Below are positions 8,201-15,678 of a DNA stretch of 37,458 nucleotides, piece after piece. The notes under the pieces are model-generated. The model was not told the origin of the DNA. It was given only the letters and a program-made list of their open reading frames with translations, and ran no database searches. Every line of letters starts with the position of its first letter. Within the stretch, counting starts at the first letter, position 1. The position numbers and the translations under genes were made by a program. The stretch lies in contig PFVB01000004.1 in NCBI GenBank assembly GCA_002790395.1, positions 4,379-41,836 of the forward strand, given 5' to 3'. This DNA comes from Ignavibacteriales bacterium CG_4_9_14_3_um_filter_34_10. GTDB taxonomy: Bacteria > Bacteroidota > Ignavibacteria > Ignavibacteriales > Melioribacteraceae.

Positions 8201-9448
8201 ATGCAACGCGTATTAATTTTTATTCTGCTTATTAATTCTATTGTCTTCTCTCAAAAATTCAGTAAAAGAGAGATACCAAATCAAACTTATAGCTCGGATG
8301 TGCTTTTTGATATCCATCAATTAAATAGTGATTCCTCGAATATATTTTTCAGTTGCAGGATTCCTTTTGATAAAGCCTATTTTGTTAAAACAAATTCAAG
8401 TTATTTAAGTAACGTAAAAGTCAATTTGGAAGTAAGAGACAGCAGTCAAAATGTATATCGGCGTGAAACCATTTCTACTTCCGCAAATACCGAAACTTTC
8501 GAGGCTACAAATGCAAAGGACAAATTCATTGAAGTAGTTTTTAAATTGAACTTATCCGAAGGAAAATATTCATTACTGCCATCAATCGAATATTCAAATT
8601 CATTTCGTGTTTCCAATTATCCGGGAATTGATTTCAGCATTGATACAAATAAATTATTCTATAAACCAATTATTGCTTCACCGGTTGAAGATACTAAAAG
8701 TGATACAATCCAAATCTCAAATTATGGTGGAAATTTACCCTTCACCAATTCTTCGCCTTTAATGCTTATTCCAATATCCGGTAAAGTTGATTTCCCTGTT
8801 TCGATTTCTATCGAGCAGAATGATAAAATTATCTTTCATACAGAAGTTAAAAAGAACTCGGGTTTTTTTCTTCCAAATATTTCAAATGGTAATTTAGAAT
8901 TGACAAAATATTCCGGCGGGATTGATTTCATCATTGTAAATAATTTCAATAAGAAATTAACCGAAGGAATTACCACGATTGAAATATCAAATTCTAAATC
9001 AAAAGAAATTTTTGAAATGAATGTTTTTTGGTTTAACAAACCGTTTTCATTAAGAGATTCAGAGGAAGCGATTAAACTATTGCGAATAATTGAGAAAGAT
9101 GATGATGTTGATAAAATCCTTGACCAGGACGATGAAAAATATCAGGCACTACTTTTTGACTATTGGCAAAAATATGATCCTGACACTTCTAATTTATTTA
9201 ATGAAGTAATGGAAGAATTTTATATACGCGTTGATAAAGCAGATAAAAGTTATTCCATTTTCGATAAGAGAAAAGGTTCTGCTACAGACAGAGGTAAAAT
9301 ATTTATTAAATATGGCACACCTGATCAGATTATTCGTAATTTCAAACAGATTGATTCTACTACCGAAATTTGGATTTATAAAAGTATGAATCTCCAATTT
9401 AAATTCAGCGATAATTCAGGAACAGGCAATTTTGTATTACAAAAATAA
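8201..9448 (+). CDS. Exported GWxTD-domain protein
   Basis: The N-terminus is a signal peptide (a short basic start, then a hydrophobic stretch LIFILLINSIVF ending SQ). A long beta-rich region follows, then a C-terminal GWxTD-type domain from about residue 290: LFDYWQKYDPD, EFYIRVDKAD, and ATDRGKIFIKYGTPDQI followed by EIWIY. The family name comes from a Gly-Trp-x-Thr-Asp motif; here the Trp position is Ser (KGSATDRG), while TDRG and YGTPD are kept. GWxTD proteins are frequent in Ignavibacteria, Bacteroidota and Acidobacteria and have no established role. It begins one base after rho and its end overlaps pdxA by 17 bp. Confidence 0.85.
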   Translation: MQRVLIFILLINSIVFSQKFSKREIPNQTYSSDVLFDIHQLNSDSSNIFFSCRIPFDKAYFVKTNSSYLSNVKVNLEVRDSSQNVYRRETISTSANTETFEATNAKDKFIEVVFKLNLSEGKYSLLPSIEYSNSFRVSNYPGIDFSIDTNKLFYKPIIASPVEDTKSDTIQISNYGGNLPFTNSSPLMLIPISGKVDFPVSISIEQNDKIIFHTEVKKNSGFFLPNISNGNLELTKYSGGIDFIIVNNFNKKLTEGITTIEISNSKSKEIFEMNVFWFNKPFSLRDSEEAIKLLRIIEKDDDVDKILDQDDEKYQALLFDYWQKYDPDTSNLFNEVMEEFYIRVDKADKSYSIFDKRKGSATDRGKIFIKYGTPDQIIRNFKQIDSTTEIWIYKSMNLQFKFSDNSGTGNFVLQK

Positions 9449-10442
9449 CCTCAATCCAATAATTATTACTTGCGGCGATATCAATGGAATCGGTCCCGAA
9501 ATTAGTCTTAAATCGATTAAGCACTTTGATAAAACCAACAAACATTTTGTATTTATTATTCCCAAGAATGTTTTTGAAAAAGCTGCAACATTAGTGAATT
9601 TTACTAATGATTTTGAAGCTGTAAAAGATTTTTCTGGATTGAATTTTGGGAATAAAAACATTAATTTTTTATTACTTCCGAAAGCCTCATTAAAAACTGG
9701 CAGACCAACAATTAACTCAGGACAAGTTTCATTCGATGCTTTAGAAGCTGCCAGAAAAATAATTGAAGCTAAATTTTCGGATATGCTTGTTACTGCACCA
9801 ATCAGCAAGGAAAGTTTTGAACTTGCGAAAATTGATTTTCCAGGTCATACTGAACTTTTGGGTTCATGGTTCAAATCCGATAAGTTTTTAATGTCATTTA
9901 TTTCTAAATCATTTAAAGCAGCTTTAGTGACGATTCACGAGCCAATCAGTAAAGTCCCTAATTTGCTCTCAAAGAAAAGCATGGAAAAGAAATTAGATGT
10001 ACTTATTAATTCAATCAAATATGACTTTGGCAAAAGTAATTTTAGCCTTGCTATACTTGGTTTAAATCCACATGCCGGAGAAAATGGAAGAATAGGAAAC
10101 GAAGAAATTGAAATCCTTTTACCAACGATTAAAAAATATTCTTATTATAATATTCAAGGACCTTTTGTTCCTGATGCTTTTTTTGCAAATCAATTATACA
10201 GAAAATTTGATTTTATTTTAGGTATGTATCATGACCAAATCTTAATTCCATTTAAGTTGATTAATTTTATCAAGGGAGTAAATTTCACAGCAGGACTTCC
10301 GATTATAAGAACTTCTCCCGATCATGGAACTGCTTTTGATATTGCTTGGCAGAATAGAGCTGACGAAACAAGTATGATTGAAGCAATAAAATGGGCAATC
10401 AAAATAAAACGCCACCGATTAAATTTTCTGAATGACAAATAA
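9432..10442 (+). CDS. pdxA: 4-Hydroxythreonine-4-phosphate dehydrogenase
   Basis: NAD-dependent, metal-requiring enzyme of DXP-dependent pyridoxal-phosphate synthesis. Landmarks are CGDINGIGPEI near the N-terminus, TAPISKESF, the substrate-binding FPGHTELLG, and the three metal-ligand histidines His169 (VTIHEP), His214 (LNPHAGENG) and His267 (MYHDQ). SPDHGTAFDIA closes the protein. The length of 336 residues is normal. The start is a TTG inside the end of the GWxTD gene. There is no in-frame ATG upstream of the first conserved motif, the frame is closed about 42 bases upstream, and CAGG lies 5 nt before the TTG. Confidence 0.94.
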   Translation: MYYKNNLNPIIITCGDINGIGPEISLKSIKHFDKTNKHFVFIIPKNVFEKAATLVNFTNDFEAVKDFSGLNFGNKNINFLLLPKASLKTGRPTINSGQVSFDALEAARKIIEAKFSDMLVTAPISKESFELAKIDFPGHTELLGSWFKSDKFLMSFISKSFKAALVTIHEPISKVPNLLSKKSMEKKLDVLINSIKYDFGKSNFSLAILGLNPHAGENGRIGNEEIEILLPTIKKYSYYNIQGPFVPDAFFANQLYRKFDFILGMYHDQILIPFKLINFIKGVNFTAGLPIIRTSPDHGTAFDIAWQNRADETSMIEAIKWAIKIKRHRLNFLNDK

Positions 10443-11160
10443 AATATATTCAAAAATATCTCTCATTTATGATCATTTAATGAAGGATATAAATTATTCT
10501 GATTGGGCTGATTATCTGTTTGATATTCAAAAACAATATGGAAACGGTGGGAAAGATGCTCTTGAGATTGCTGCCGGAACATGTAAATTATCAGCCTTTA
10601 TGATTAAACATTTTCCAAATTTATTTATCTCGGATCTGTCTTTGCAAATGCTTCTCATAAATCAATTTGCTTCCAATCGTTTTTGTTGTGATATGACTTC
10701 CCTGCCAATAAAAAAACATTTCGATTTTATCTATTCAGCTTTTGATAGTATCAATTATTTACTTAACAAAAACATGCTTAAAAAATATTTTTTAGAAGCC
10801 GATAGAATATTGAAGCCAGATGGGATATTAACTTTTGATGCCAGTCTGGAACTAAACAGCCTGCGCAATATCCATGCATTAAATAGATTCGGAAACGTGA
10901 ACGGTTTTAGATATATTCAAAAGAGTCAATACAATAATCAAACTAAACTTCACATCAATTATTTTGAGCTTTCCGAAAATGGTTCAAATATTTACAAAGA
11001 AAAACATGTGCAGAAAGTATTTCCTTTAGAAACATATTTTGAAATTATTGATAAAACCAACATGTTTGTAGTGGAATGTTTTGATTCATTTTCTTTTTTG
11101 GATGCAAATCAAGAATCAGAGCGAGTTCAATTCATAATTAAGAAAAAGAAGAATGCTTAG
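10432..11160 (+). CDS. Class I SAM-dependent methyltransferase
   Basis: A 242-residue Rossmann-fold methyltransferase. It begins IYSKISLIYDHLMKDINYSDWADYL, a common start for this group. Motif I is ALEIAAGTCKLS (the usual E/DxGxGxG is relaxed to EIAAGTC), then ISDLSLQML, DFIYSAFDSINYLL as motif IV, and RILKPDGILTFDAS as post-motif. The C-terminal part is beta-rich, as in YfnF/YcgJ-like proteins. The substrate cannot be told. It overlaps pdxA by 11 bp and ftsE by 8 bp, so it belongs to the same unit, but this does not reveal its target. Confidence 0.85.
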   Translation: MTNKIYSKISLIYDHLMKDINYSDWADYLFDIQKQYGNGGKDALEIAAGTCKLSAFMIKHFPNLFISDLSLQMLLINQFASNRFCCDMTSLPIKKHFDFIYSAFDSINYLLNKNMLKKYFLEADRILKPDGILTFDASLELNSLRNIHALNRFGNVNGFRYIQKSQYNNQTKLHINYFELSENGSNIYKEKHVQKVFPLETYFEIIDKTNMFVVECFDSFSFLDANQESERVQFIIKKKKNA

Positions 11161-11839
11161 TTTAACAAACATCAGTTTCAGCTATAACAGTCAATCTGTT
11201 TTTGAAGATCTTAATCTTACGGTTAATCAGGGAGATTTTGTTTTTCTCATTGGGAAAAGTGGTGCAGGAAAAAGCACTCTCCTTGAATTAATTTATATGA
11301 ATTTATTTCCGCAAGAAGGCTATATAGAAGTTGGAGACTTTAACACACAGAAAATAAAAAAGAATGATATTGCAATTTATAGACGAAAACTTGGAGTGGT
11401 TTTTCAAGATTTCAAACTAATGGAGGATCGGACAATTTTTGATAATCTTGCTTTTGTTTTGCAAATAATTAATACTTCAAAAAGATTAATAAGAAAAAAA
11501 GCAACAAATGCGTTAACAGAAGTTGGACTTTTACATAAACAGTATAATTATCCTTCCGAACTTTCGGGAGGAGAAAAACAGAGAATTGCTATCGCACGCG
11601 CAATTATAAATGATCCGATGATTCTACTTGCTGATGAGCCTACAGGAAATCTCGATCCTGAAACAGCATTTGAAATCCTGGAAATATTCAAGAAGATTAA
11701 TAAAAATGGTACCACGGTAATAATTGCAACTCACAATTACGATTTAGTAAAGAAAACCGATGCACAAATATTAAAACTTGATTCGGGCAAAATTATTAAG
11801 GTGGTTCTAAAACAAAAACAAATTAACACTAATTCTTAA
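11153..11839 (+). CDS. ftsE: Cell-division ABC ATPase FtsE
   Basis: ATPase partner of FtsX, which controls peptidoglycan hydrolases at the septum. Walker A is GKSGAGKST (34-42), the ABC signature LSGGEKQR (137-144), Walker B LLADEPTGNLDPE, and the H-loop IIATHNYDL. FQDFKLMEDRTIFDNLAFVL is the characteristic FtsE Q-loop segment and separates it from LolD-type ATPases. At 228 residues it is full length. No ftsX lies next to it, as in many Bacteroidota-related genomes where the two genes are unlinked. Its 3' end overlaps the convergent adk by 11 bp, leaving no room for a separate terminator. Confidence 0.88.
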   Translation: MLSLTNISFSYNSQSVFEDLNLTVNQGDFVFLIGKSGAGKSTLLELIYMNLFPQEGYIEVGDFNTQKIKKNDIAIYRRKLGVVFQDFKLMEDRTIFDNLAFVLQIINTSKRLIRKKATNALTEVGLLHKQYNYPSELSGGEKQRIAIARAIINDPMILLADEPTGNLDPETAFEILEIFKKINKNGTTVIIATHNYDLVKKTDAQILKLDSGKIIKVVLKQKQINTNS

Positions 11840-12473
11840 TTGCAGCTAAAATATTTTCTTTAACTGATTCAATTTGATCGGTCCCATTCACTTCAATTAT
11901 ATTAACCTTATTTCTATAGAACTCAAGGACTTGAAAAGTGGTGTTTTCATAAACACTTAATCTGTGACGAATTACACTTTCTTCATCATCTTTTCTTTTG
12001 ATGAAAGAATCCGCTGATTTGCAGTTTGGGCATTCATTCTTTTTTGATATTAAATTAAGATTTACGATGGTCCCACACACACTGCATACTCTTCTATTTG
12101 TCAATCTTTCAACAATTACATCAGCGTCAGCAATTAAGTGAATAAAATAAATATTTTTATTCGGCAATTCGCTTAGAATTTGTTCAAGCAACTTCGCCTG
12201 GTCGATTGTTCTAGGATAGCCATCAAGAATAAATCCGTTTTTGTTCTTTTCAGAAAACAATGTTTCCTTAATTAAACCAGCCATAATATTATCGGGAACT
12301 AATTCTCCACGAGATGTAATTTCCTTGACTTTCAATCCAAGAGCCGACTGATTTTTTACAGCCTCTCGAAGAATATCTCCAGTTGAAATATGGTTAATCT
12401 TAAATTTTTCTGCTAAATATTTAGCCTGTGTACCTTTCCCAACACCGGGAGCTCCAAAAAGTATAATTTGCAT
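11829..12473 (-). CDS. adk: Adenylate kinase (zinc-lid type)
   Basis: Interconverts AMP + ATP and 2 ADP. The P-loop is GAPGVGKGT (7-15), with ISTGDILREAV for AMP binding, GFILDGYPRT and the lid. The lid carries Cys130, Cys133, Cys148 and Cys151 (CSVC...CPNC), the four-Cys structural zinc site typical of Gram-positive and FCB enzymes and absent from E. coli Adk. RRKDDEE-like and IRHRLSVY segments follow. At 214 residues it is the long form. It converges on ftsE with an 11-bp overlap. tadA lies 50 bp upstream on the same strand, so the two may be cotranscribed. Confidence 0.97.
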   Translation of the reverse strand: MQIILFGAPGVGKGTQAKYLAEKFKINHISTGDILREAVKNQSALGLKVKEITSRGELVPDNIMAGLIKETLFSEKNKNGFILDGYPRTIDQAKLLEQILSELPNKNIYFIHLIADADVIVERLTNRRVCSVCGTIVNLNLISKKNECPNCKSADSFIKRKDDEESVIRHRLSVYENTTFQVLEFYRNKVNIIEVNGTDQIESVKENILAAIKN

Positions 12474-12523
12474 TTTTAATCATGTTAGTTTTTGATATTG
12501 AAAAATAATAAAGTTATATCTGT

Positions 12524-12994
12524 TTAAAAAGAATTCTTTCGTTTTTTATCAAAAAAATTTCTCAATAAATATTTTGATTCTTCTTCCAAAAGACCCGAAT
12601 AAACTTTCGGAGGGAAATTAAATTTTCCTGATTCCAGCAGATTCAGCAATGAACCAGCCGCTCCATATTTTGGCTCAAATGTTCCAAAGTAAACACACTT
12701 CAATCTTGATAAAATAATTGCACCTGCACACATTGCACATGGTTCTGCAGTAATGTAAATATCACACTCATTTAGAAACTTGCTGCTTAGAAAATTTTCA
12801 GCAGAAGTAATTGCAATCATTTCAGCATGGGCTGTTGAATCTTGCAGTAATTCAACCTGATTATGCCCTTTGGCTATAATTTTATTATCATAAACAATAA
12901 CTGCACCGACAGGTACTTCATCTTCATCAAAAGCTTTTTGTGCTTCTCTTAATGCTGTTTTCATAAAATTATTTTGCACATCAGAAAATGTCAT
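12524..12994 (-). CDS. tadA: tRNA-specific adenosine deaminase
   Basis: Zinc deaminase that converts A34 of tRNA-Arg(ACG) to inosine. The catalytic HAE motif is His56-Ala-Glu58 (TAHAEMIAI), and the second zinc motif is PCAMC with Cys86 and Cys89. EVPVGAVIV and KGHNQ before HAE, and FGTFEPKYGAAGSL after the second motif, fit TadA rather than cytidine or guanine deaminases. The length of 156 residues is normal. It is divergent from the Crp/Fnr gene across a 118-bp AT-rich gap in which I can support no clear operator. Confidence 0.92.
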   Translation of the reverse strand: MTFSDVQNNFMKTALREAQKAFDEDEVPVGAVIVYDNKIIAKGHNQVELLQDSTAHAEMIAITSAENFLSSKFLNECDIYITAEPCAMCAGAIILSRLKCVYFGTFEPKYGAAGSLLNLLESGKFNFPPKVYSGLLEEESKYLLRNFFDKKRKNSF

Positions 12995-13112
12995 CTTGCT
13001 CGATATTTTTTAATTTTTACTTATAAATATAAGATTTTTTATTTTGAAGAATTCGTAGTTATAAATGAAATGCTTATATTTCTAAAAGCAAAAATAAACT
13101 TATGAGATCAAT

Positions 13113-13802
13113 ATGGCAGATAAGTCAAAACTTTGGTACTTGGAAAACTTTAATCTTTTCAGCGAACTTAGTAAAGACAAAATGATGGAATTGAATCGCA
13201 TGATTAGCGATAAAGAAACACAAGGAGATGAACCCGTTTATTTTGCTGAAGAGCCATCTAAAAATATTTATTTCTTAAAAACAGGCAGAGTCAAAATCAC
13301 AAAATATCTTGCTGACGGAAGTGAAAAAATTATCGCGATTATTAATCCCGGTGAAATATTTGGCGAAATGGCTTACTTCGACGAAGCTCAGAGAACTGAT
13401 TTTGCTATCACGTTAGAACCATCTTTAATTTGTGCAATCAACAAAAATGATCTCGCCTCATTTATTGAAAAAAACCCGGCTTTAAATATTCGGTTGACTA
13501 AAATACTGGGCTTTAAAATCAAAAGTTTTACTGAAAGGATAGGGGATTTAATTTTTAAAGATGCTGATCAAAGAATTGCCTCTTTCATTTTAAGATACGT
13601 AGAAAAAAACGGCAAAAAAATTGGGGATCAGATTTTTATAAAACCTTTCTTAAAACATCAGCATATTGGTGAACTCACTGCTTGCTCCCGACAAACGGTT
13701 AATTATTTTTTAACTGGTTTAAGAGAGAAAGGAATAATTGATTTTGACCGCAATAAATTAATTGTGAACAAAATTTACGAGCTAAAAAAAGTAGTGTCGT
13801 AA
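13113..13802 (+). CDS. Crp/Fnr-family transcriptional regulator
   Basis: Residues 14-130 form a cyclic-nucleotide-binding-like sensor domain (NLFSELSKDKM, YFLKTGRVKI, INPGEIFGEMAYFD). A dimerisation helix follows (about 130-150), then a C-terminal winged helix with QHIGELTACSRQTVNYFLTGLREKGII (about 183-209). Only Cys107 and Cys191 are present, so there is no FNR-type Fe-S cluster. The phosphate-binding Arg of true CRP is not evident; the segment reads AQRTDFAIT. Recognition-helix residues Arg193 and Gln194 (SRQTV) match the RQTV arrangement I recall from CO sensor CooA, whose half-site is TGTCA. It is the only regulator of its kind in a window with seven TGTCAA-N4-TTGACA sites, so it is their best candidate ligand (inference). 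No such site precedes its own gene. Confidence 0.9.
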   Translation: MADKSKLWYLENFNLFSELSKDKMMELNRMISDKETQGDEPVYFAEEPSKNIYFLKTGRVKITKYLADGSEKIIAIINPGEIFGEMAYFDEAQRTDFAITLEPSLICAINKNDLASFIEKNPALNIRLTKILGFKIKSFTERIGDLIFKDADQRIASFILRYVEKNGKKIGDQIFIKPFLKHQHIGELTACSRQTVNYFLTGLREKGIIDFDRNKLIVNKIYELKKVVS

Positions 13803-13839
13803 AATTGACATTTAATCATTTCTTATTTGCATAAATTTA
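13795..13839 (+). promoter_or_regulatory. Crp/Fnr-type operator plus -7 element for the thioredoxin-like/AhpD-like pair
   Basis: TGTCGT-AAAA-TTGACA (13795-13810) matches the window consensus TGTCAA-N4-TTGACA at 10 of 12 arm positions. Exactly 21 bp downstream lies TAAATTTA (13832-13839). The operator overlaps the stop of the Crp/Fnr gene and ends 55 bp before the thioredoxin-like start. Confidence 0.6.
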
Positions 13840-13864
13840 TAAGAAAAAATGAAAGAAATGTTAC

Positions 13865-14122
13865 ATGAATATTAAACTTATTGTTTCTCAGAATTGCAAG
13901 GCATGTGAACGGGCAAAAGAAACACTTGAGTCAATTAACTTAAGGAATTATAAAATCTATTTTGAAACAATTGATATTAAATCATACAATGAGAAAAATA
14001 TTTCGATTACTCCGGCATTAATTATAGATGATAAAATTTTTTCATATGGAGATATAGACATTCAAAAGTTAAACAAAAAAATAAGCGGAGGTTCTTTTGC
14101 CATTTATCAAAATAATCAGTGA
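13865..14122 (+). CDS. Small thioredoxin/glutaredoxin-like protein (CKAC)
   Basis: An 85-residue thioredoxin-fold miniature. A first strand IKLIVSQ leads to the redox motif Cys11-Lys-Ala-Cys14. The helix CERAKETLESI, the strand YFETIDI, and the cis-proline region ISITPALIIDDKIFSYGD follow, as in glutaredoxin-like or MtaR/arsenate-type small thioredoxins. There is no signal peptide, so it is cytoplasmic. It overlaps the AhpD-like gene by 26 bp and is likely its thiol reductant or partner (inference from pairing). Expression is probably controlled by the operator 55 bp upstream. Confidence 0.75.
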   Translation: MNIKLIVSQNCKACERAKETLESINLRNYKIYFETIDIKSYNEKNISITPALIIDDKIFSYGDIDIQKLNKKISGGSFAIYQNNQ

Positions 14123-14654
14123 AGATAATGCTCAAGGGAAATTAAAAGAAGTTTATGAAAATATTATAAAATCACGGGGAAAGTTATCCAACATTATGAA
14201 AATACATAGTTTAAATCCTGATGCTATGATTAAACATATGGACTTGTATAAATCTTTGATGTTTGATAAATCAAATCTTTCACGCGAACTTAAAGAAATG
14301 ATTGCCGTTGTAGTTTCGGTTGCTAATAAATGTGAATATTGCATTTATCATCATGCTGAAGCATTAAATTTTTATTGGAAGGATAAAGAAAAATTAAATC
14401 AGTTTATTAATGATTTCAGAAGCTCTGGCGCTGATCCAAAAACTATTATTTTGCTTGAATACGCAAACGAATTGACAATTTCTCCAAATCATATTTCCCA
14501 ATCCACAATTGATAAAATAAAATCTTTTGGATGGAATGATGATGATATACTTCTGACTAATTTGATTGTAAGTTATTTCAACTTCGTAAACAGAATTGCT
14601 CTTGGACTTGGTGTTGAGTTCTCGCAAGACGAAGTTAGTGGTTATAATTATTAA
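14097..14654 (+). CDS. AhpD-like peroxidase-related protein
   Basis: A carboxymuconolactone-decarboxylase/AhpD-fold protein of the peroxidase-related subgroup, 185 residues. The helical core holds LSRELKEMIAVVVSVANKCEYC and then IYHHAEAL, giving Cys79-x2-Cys82-x3-His86. This is the AhpD CxxCxxxH redox triad, with acidic residues Glu64/Glu67 upstream. The likely role is thiol-dependent peroxide reduction. The start is TTG with GGAGG five bases before it, located inside the end of the thioredoxin-like gene, so translation is coupled. An ATG start is not available before the conserved beginning PFIKIISEDNA. Confidence 0.82.
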   Translation: MPFIKIISEDNAQGKLKEVYENIIKSRGKLSNIMKIHSLNPDAMIKHMDLYKSLMFDKSNLSRELKEMIAVVVSVANKCEYCIYHHAEALNFYWKDKEKLNQFINDFRSSGADPKTIILLEYANELTISPNHISQSTIDKIKSFGWNDDDILLTNLIVSYFNFVNRIALGLGVEFSQDEVSGYNY

Positions 14655-14667
14655 ACGAATAAATCAC

Positions 14668-14925
14668 TTATTCTTCTTCCTTTTTTCCTCGCTTAACCGT
14701 TGCCGCTGAATATACCGAAACGCTGAAAGGCACCAAATACGTTATCAGAAATTTCACTTGATTTATCCCTTCCCAATTGAATGTAACAATAAAGTCATAT
14801 TGGTTTATCAAATTCAATAATGTTCCAACAACAACCATAATTCTCAAATGTGCTTTAAGATTAATTTTGTTTTTTAACTGAGGTCCACAACTTTTAAGTT
14901 TATTTATTATAGTTTTGTTCATCAT
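14668..14925 (-). CDS. nrtS: NrtS-type small nitrate/nitrite transporter
   Basis: An 85-residue membrane protein with two hydrophobic segments: HLRIMVVVGTLLNLINQYDFI (about 26-46) and KFLITYLVPFSVSVYSAATV (about 58-77). The pattern VGTLLNLINQ followed by a short loop and LITYLVPFSVSxYxA is the one I associate with NrtS, a small family linked to nitrate/nitrite transport. The tail is basic then acidic (KRGKKEEE). It lies 21 bp downstream of pgl on the same strand, so it should be the last gene of the gnd-zwf-pgl unit. The family assignment is from memory of a short pattern. Confidence 0.65.
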   Translation of the reverse strand: MMNKTIINKLKSCGPQLKNKINLKAHLRIMVVVGTLLNLINQYDFIVTFNWEGINQVKFLITYLVPFSVSVYSAATVKRGKKEEE

Positions 14926-14946
14926 TTAATTAAGATTATTTATAAT

Positions 14947-15678
14947 CTATAAATCCACAAGAAAAGACGCATCTTTATCTAATAGAAATTTTAAAATGCC
15001 ATTTTTAGGATTAACAAGCGAAGCCGGATAAATTTTCCAGGATTCTTCTTTTACGATTTTGGAAATAATTTCAGCTTTGTTTTTACCTGTTGAAATGAAG
15101 AATATAGTATCAGCATTATTAATAATTCTTCCTGTGATGGTAATTCTATTTTGATTTGTTTGCCCAATGATTGTTACTGCACAAATATCCTGAGCTGAAA
15201 ATAAAGACAAGTTATTTGGAAATATTGATGCGGTGTGCCCATCTTCCCCGATACCAAGCAAAACCAAGTCAAATCTTGGCATACCATTATAAGTCGGGAC
15301 GTTTTGATTAATTACAGCTGAATATCTTTTTGCTTCGGTTATCGGGTTTTCTTCTCCCATTATTCTAAAAATATTATTTAAAGGAATACTAATTTTACTA
15401 ATCAACGAATCAAATACCATCCTGTAATTGCTTTGAATATCTTTTGGAGAAACACATCTTTCATCAACCCAGAACAATTTAATTTTGCTCCAATTAATTT
15501 TGTCTTTATAATGTAACGCCATGTAGCTGAAAATATTTTTAGGACTATTCCCTCCGGATACAACAAGACAGAATGAATCTTCATCAGATAATAAGTTCAA
15601 TTTCGAGATAATAAACTCGGCTAAATATTCTGCAATATCATTACTTTTTTCAAATATTTTAATGGATAATTTATTCAT
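14947..15678 (-). CDS. pgl: 6-Phosphogluconolactonase
   Basis: Hydrolyses 6-phosphogluconolactone, the second step of the oxidative pentose phosphate pathway. It is of the DevB/SOL type, related to glucosamine-6-phosphate deaminase. Motifs are VVSGGNSPKNIF near residue 40, KLFWVDERCVSPKDIQSNYRM, and the diagnostic LLGIGEDGHTASIFP with the catalytic His. The length of 243 residues is normal. Its start overlaps the zwf stop by one base. It lies between zwf and nrtS in a single minus-strand unit. Confidence 0.95.
   Translation of the reverse strand: MNKLSIKIFEKSNDIAEYLAEFIISKLNLLSDEDSFCLVVSGGNSPKNIFSYMALHYKDKINWSKIKLFWVDERCVSPKDIQSNYRMVFDSLISKISIPLNNIFRIMGEENPITEAKRYSAVINQNVPTYNGMPRFDLVLLGIGEDGHTASIFPNNLSLFSAQDICAVTIIGQTNQNRITITGRIINNADTIFFISTGKNKAEIISKIVKEESWKIYPASLVNPKNGILKFLLDKDASFLVDL

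Noticed and set aside
13819-13846. TTTCTTAT/ATAAGAAA inverted repeat as a terminator of the Crp/Fnr gene
   Set aside because: Pure A/T-rich 8-bp arms with a 12-nt loop and no U-run; the region is better explained as the promoter of the next unit.
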